This document shows, in pieces, positions 59,458 through 64,000 of a stretch of 64,000 bases of DNA. Under the pieces are notes generated by a model that ran no database searches, was not told the DNA's origin, and worked only from the letters and a program-made list of their open reading frames with translations. A program made the position numbers and the translations under genes. The DNA comes from Platycnemis pennipes (taxonomy: Eukaryota > Arthropoda > Insecta > Odonata > Platycnemididae). The DNA lies in contig OW121850.1 in NCBI GenBank assembly GCA_933228895.1, positions 27,847,773 to 27,911,772 of the forward strand, written 5' to 3'. Each line of letters opens with the position of its first letter. Positions within the stretch are counted from its first letter, which is position 1.

Positions 59458-62100
59458 AAACAGCCAGAGTACAAAAAAACACGAAAATCATCACTTTAGC
59501 AGCTATACCAATCAGCCATTATGAAAAAAAAAATCCATACAACTGGCGAGGTGTGGCTGTCCGGTCACACCAGGGACGATTTCGGGATGTGATTATTCCC
59601 GAAAGCTTATTACGTCAGGATCACGGGGGTAGGGAAACAAATGAGAAACTATACTCACAACGTGCCCGCAATACAGGACGAGGTGAAATTGACAGGTTTC
59701 CGGGAAGTAGTAGCCAACCACAGACTCAACAGCGAGTTTTCGCCGGCCAAGAGGACGATACACCTCAAGGAAAGAGAGATAATAAAAAAGATGGGATGTT
59801 GCTCAGTTGATGGCAGTGGTGCTCCAGGAAAGGTTGGCATTGGAGCCACGTGGACTGCGCTCAGCAGAGAAGTGAGTTGAAAGCTTCCCATGGAGACCGA
59901 AAGCCAAACCTCGCCATTATGGAAGGTTAAGAAAAAAAAAGACAACCTTCTGAAGACTACGGGAAAGTGCTCAGCGGATGCACCCAATCACTCATTCTTA
60001 AACGACCAAACTAATGATCCCCATTCCAACACTTACGGTCGCCATGCTAACTATAAATTCTCCAGGGTAATTCCATTGATAAATCAATCTGTAAACGGGG
60101 AAGGGAGGGATAATTATAATGGCGGGCTGATCTTAAGTACAGAACTTAGTACTCCGTATTTTTTTGTGTTATAGTTTCATTTTAAATTTCAAAGGAGGTT
60201 GAGAAACGAATGAATAAAATGCTCCATTCGCTCCCCATTTTTTAAACGCATGTAAGTTTTTTTTATTATTCGAAATTTTGGCTTTATTTAACAATTTTTA
60301 TTAAAGTATTCAGTTTTTCTTTGAGTTTTAAGATTGAGATTTTTTTGATTAAATATGGTTGAATTTATAATTAGCATTTTTGATGTAATAATCCCAGTCC
60401 ACCGCAGGGACTGGAATATTTTAACACAATAATGAGAGAAAGAAGATAAAAAGTAAAAACATAAATTATTTAAAATTGTTTCTTTACCTGGAAAATTGGC
60501 TCCAAGCAGTTCCAACTTGATCCATTTTTTTTTACGAAAAGTTGGGTGAGGGAGTTTTTGTTTTTAGGGTCCCATTTTCTCGCGATTTTTTGTTAACGGC
60601 CGAGATTAAGTGAAATTTGAAGGTTGCTCTCCGACAAATGCTTAACAGTTGCAATGATTAGATAGTGGGAGGCGAAGACAGAGGCATCGGGAGATGCAAG
60701 ATAGGGAGTGGAGGGCGGGGAAGGGAGAATTAGGGTTGTAGCTGACTGTAACAGCAGAGCAGATTTGATAATATACTCAGAGGGAGATATGATAGAACAC
60801 GTTTCTTTATTGACTTTTAGGATTTCACTTTGATACGGTTAACATCAAATACACAGAGCTTAAGGAGTTTGTTGAGTTTTTTTTGGCTTCACCTTTCCCG
60901 TCTTACGATTCGGATGGAGATTACATTCATTATTATAAGTAGACATTCTGTAATGATGATAATGAAAATTGATTTGAGAAATTAGGAGATCAGATTAAAT
61001 TGTTTACACACAAAATGCTACTACACATTATTTAAGCACATTGGTTTATTAAACCTAAGTATTAATTATTTTCATACTTAATACAAGACAGGTGAATATA
61101 TGGAGAAAACTCGTTTTAATTATAATTATTAAAACATGGTAATGGGGAAAGCATTATGGTAGGGAGTTTTATCATCATTTACTAATAAGGTCGAAACCAC
61201 ATAGATATATATAATATATATGTATAGATATCATGAGTGAAAAGCATCTATTTACACGCTAACATAGGAGTTCTTCTATTAAACAAACAATATTTTCTTG
61301 TTTTAAAAACATAGTTTTAGCAAAAGTTAGCTCTTCCCTTGTTTATACAAACAACACAGTATTTTGATACTATTTTTGTAATTATTTTCAAAAGTACAAG
61401 TCATTTAAATATAATTTCCCTTTTTCTTGCTAATGAGACTGTTTTTATAAATTCAGTGTGCAGAAAATAGAGGAAGAGGGATGACATTTACACATGCTAC
61501 ACATTCCACGAAGTTTTAAAGCCAGCGTCTGTTGTCCTTTTATTTTAATTTTTTTAAAGAGTTAAAATGGCCTAGCCTACTTGGAGAGACCCGCCCCAGT
61601 TAAAAAAACACACACACGATCTCCAAACCCAAAAAGTCACTACGCCATCTTCTTCTGGTAGGTATAGTTTTGTTTAAAACTGTCCCGTGGGGGGAGGGAG
61701 GGGGAATCATAGCATATATATATGAGTTACTGCGGAGTGATGGGGGCACCAGAAAGAGCGCAAACAACCCCCGATCACCTATATTCATTCCCTCGCGGTA
61801 ACATTCCACCATAAAAGGAACACACAAACTGACAGGAGTACCCCACCACAATAATTCAGAAAAGAAAATAATCATCCCCTTGCACATCGACCACTTCTCT
61901 CATTCCACTATCTGATTTTCCCATTCCCAACTCACAGCCCTCTCCAAAGCTTAAAAATAAAACAAAATGTTCATCCCCACATCCTCCCTCCCTCCCTCCC
62001 AGGCATGAGATCTTTCTACACATCATTCTCCACAAAGTACACACAAAAAAGAGCAACTACAAACTACGAGTCGAATCGTGATCCCCTTGTTCCAATTGAG
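59458..62100. other. Transposon-poor stretch, unidentified
   Basis: I recognise no transposon fragments here. It has T-rich and A-rich low-complexity parts (for example 60180-60540), short TA repeats near 61206-61225 and a (CCCT)n-type run at 61983-62000. A long UTR or intron of a gene outside the window is possible, but there is no direct evidence. Confidence 0.3.
61983..62000. repeat. (CCCT)n microsatellite
   Basis: Four and a half tandem CCCT units on the plus strand, within a region of short simple repeats. Confidence 0.8.
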
Positions 62101-62600
62101 CGTTCCTTTATCTTTTGAGTTTTTTTTCTTAAAAAATACATTGGCCCAAGCGTCTGCGGGACTCTCCAACTGCCTTGTGGTCCGCTGGTGGACGAAGTAT
62201 TTTGGTTGGGAGAGGGGGTTGGTAAATTTGGTAAAAGGTTTTGATTAAAAAAAAAGTTCGATAAAATGGAAACGGGAAGGGGTTAGAACGGGTGAAAAAG
62301 GGGAAGTGAACGTAGTCCTTGAAATGGCATGGACGACTCCATGCCGAGGACGGTTGGCTAGAATGCGGTCGGGGTTTAAAGTGTTCAGGGGCTGGGGGAG
62401 GGGATTGGAGCAGACATACTGAAGGGCGGTCCTGCGTCTGTTCTCTCAGGAGAAAGGATTCGAGTGAGTGGGGGGGTATATAATGGGGTGAGTGGAGGTG
62501 GGGATACTCTGTTTTTTTGAGTACCACACATCCCAAAGAGCTCGCGCACAATGAATGATGGGTAAACCCCTCGGGTTACGTGCCCAGGAGTAATAACACA
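62101..62600. other. G-rich, GC-elevated block
   Basis: The plus strand is G-rich (runs such as GGGAGAGGGGG and GGGGGGGTATATAA). A TATA-like GGGTATATAATGGGG lies at about 62474. A 140-codon minus frame is open but Pro/Ser/His-rich and unconserved. Confidence 0.25.
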
Positions 62601-62625
62601 CTTCGGAGCACAACTTGAGATGTCG

Positions 62626-62722
62626 AAATATATATATATACACACACGTACATATTTATTCACATATGTATATACATATATATATTCATATCCTCATTTT
62701 TACATATATATATTTATATCTT
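62626..62722. repeat. TA/CA-rich microsatellite cluster
   Basis: Alternating TATATA and CACACA repeats, then repeated ACATATATATAT units. Confidence 0.85.
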
Positions 62723-64000
62723 AGGATGATGATGGTATAAAAAACTGAACAGCACGACTTCGAAAAATCGACCGCTTCGAACAATACTAACACCTATTAT
62801 TAGCTTTCTTAATACAACTCTAAAAATAAGAGGCATACAAAAAATAGGACACTTTGAAAAATAGTAACATTATGAAAACTGATCAAACCACGGTGGGGAA
62901 TAAATGTAGCCGTCACACCACCAAAACACCAACTCTCTCTCCCGTATTTTTTTTTGGTCTCTTGAATCATTTGTATATGTCTTTATAATTATTACAATAT
63001 TTCCTCTGCGGCTCTCAAAAAGTTTCTTTTTATAGAGCCACTCGTTCTCAGCGCGTGACTTGGCGACTCGAAGAAATGTTCAGAGCACTTTTTCGCAGCA
63101 TCCGTCCTTCTTGGTACTATGAGACCAAAGTCCTCTTTCTCCCTTACCCACCCACAGTTCGTGACCCTCGCAAAACACATTCCACCCCACGTTCGAGCCC
63201 TCACCCTCCCCCCTCTTGTCCTTCCCCCGAACTTCCCCTCAGATCCAAAACACCACCTTCCTTACCCTCCACAGTCCCTCCTCACTCTTCTCCACATCGT
63301 CCCCAACAACACTCCATAATAAGGGTACATTTCTGCATCACTTTCCCATCGATCAAACACTTCGGTCTGAGGAGTGCAGCCGCATTGGTTAAATGAGAGA
63401 TTATATAGATACATTTGGAAAGACAGCACAGAAAGGAATTGAATCCATTGAAAATTCGATAGATCAGCAACGAAGTTAATGGGCAGAGAAGTGATGTTAG
63501 ATTAAGAATCACGCTACGTTACTGGACGACTTGCGCGAGATAGTCTCGTCACGGTTCCGAAAAAAAATGATTTTAAACAACGTTTGTGAATTCACCCTTG
63601 CATTGTGTGTGCAAAACCCATGCGAAGGGGTATCGCAAAGTCCCTAAAGTCACGAATCCGGCTGAGGGATTGAGTTGGAGTTAACCACGAAGGGTTACCC
63701 TCGCAGTATCAGCTGCGACTCACGTCAAAACGGAAACACGGCTCTAATAGAGGGAAGTGCTGGTGGTTTCCCGATCAAACCCCTGATTCTTCCAGGAGTG
63801 GTGTGGATTCCAGTTGGATGATTCCTCTGGGGAAGTCCAGCTATAAGGATATAGTAAGGGAGGTGGAGGAGACAAGGAAACAATCTCCTTAGGCGAGAGA
63901 TTGGATGTTGGGTGAGAGAGGGGTAGTGGACTCGTTCAGTGGTTCGCAAGGAGGCTGGAAGAGGGTGTTTGGGACTGAAATTGGAGAGGGGAAAGAAATG
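62723..64000. other. No recognised gene to window end; C/T-rich at 63120-63310
   Basis: 63120-63310 is pyrimidine-rich with Pro/Ser-rich frames on the plus strand. The last 400 bases are moderately GC-rich with a short minus frame. No transposon or conserved domain is recognised. Confidence 0.3.

Noticed and set aside
1..64000. CRISPR arrays, operons, ribosome binding sites, phage or plasmid features
   Set aside because: Composition, SINEs and LINEs show a nuclear eukaryotic genome; no regular spacer-repeat arrays or bacterial gene order.

Overview
This window looks like non-coding DNA from a large, repeat-rich animal genome, most likely an insect or other arthropod. It is AT-rich overall. 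No open reading frame resembles a conserved cellular protein, and nothing bacterial or organellar is present. What can be recognised is transposon-derived: RTE-type and Jockey-type LINE tails, several families of tRNA-derived SINE, a 5S-rRNA-derived sequence, hAT-like DNA elements, a mariner remnant, and inverted repeats resembling Penelope-like element (PLE) terminal repeats. The LINE types suggest a hemimetabolous insect, but the sequence cannot fix the species.

Layout. 1-640 is a purine-rich, CpG-containing block. 640-7080 is AT-rich with nothing recognised. 7085-7913 holds two RTE tails, the second with a perfect 12-bp target-site duplication (TSD). 7940-8940 is CpG-rich and includes a poly-C run. 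11690-12720 is pyrimidine-rich and leads into a SINE joined directly to a Jockey LINE tail (12781-13554). 18530-19560 has two GC-rich blocks of unknown function. 22895-26785 is dense in LINE tails and contains an inverted PLE-like pair (24400-24600). 30919-31482 is an element with very long terminal inverted repeats. 32741-33931 is a three-level nest: a hAT-like element, containing a second hAT-like element, containing a SINE. 37079-37414 is the cleanest RTE tail. 38950-39063 is 5S-derived. 40806-41400 combines a perfect 186-bp palindrome with a broken mariner transposase. 42622-42787 is an inverted SINE pair. 43222-43761 is a LINE insertion with an internal 5' inversion. 48860-49545 is a longer Jockey fragment. 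51124-51555 is a hAT MITE with a perfect TSD. 53660-53923 is a SINE with a 12-bp TSD. 54283-54680 holds two identical 132-bp direct repeats. 55040-55645 holds two RTE-type tails. From about 56640 to the end I recognise almost no transposons, and there are several GC-rich blocks and AT microsatellites, so this may be UTR, intron or regulatory DNA of a gene outside the window.

The elements do not act as a system; they record successive insertions. The best-supported events are those with matching TSDs: 7571-7925, 33118-33468, 37068-37425, 40806-41049, 43222-43761, 51116-51563 and 53648-53935. All copies seen are truncated or non-autonomous, so none could move without proteins supplied from elsewhere.
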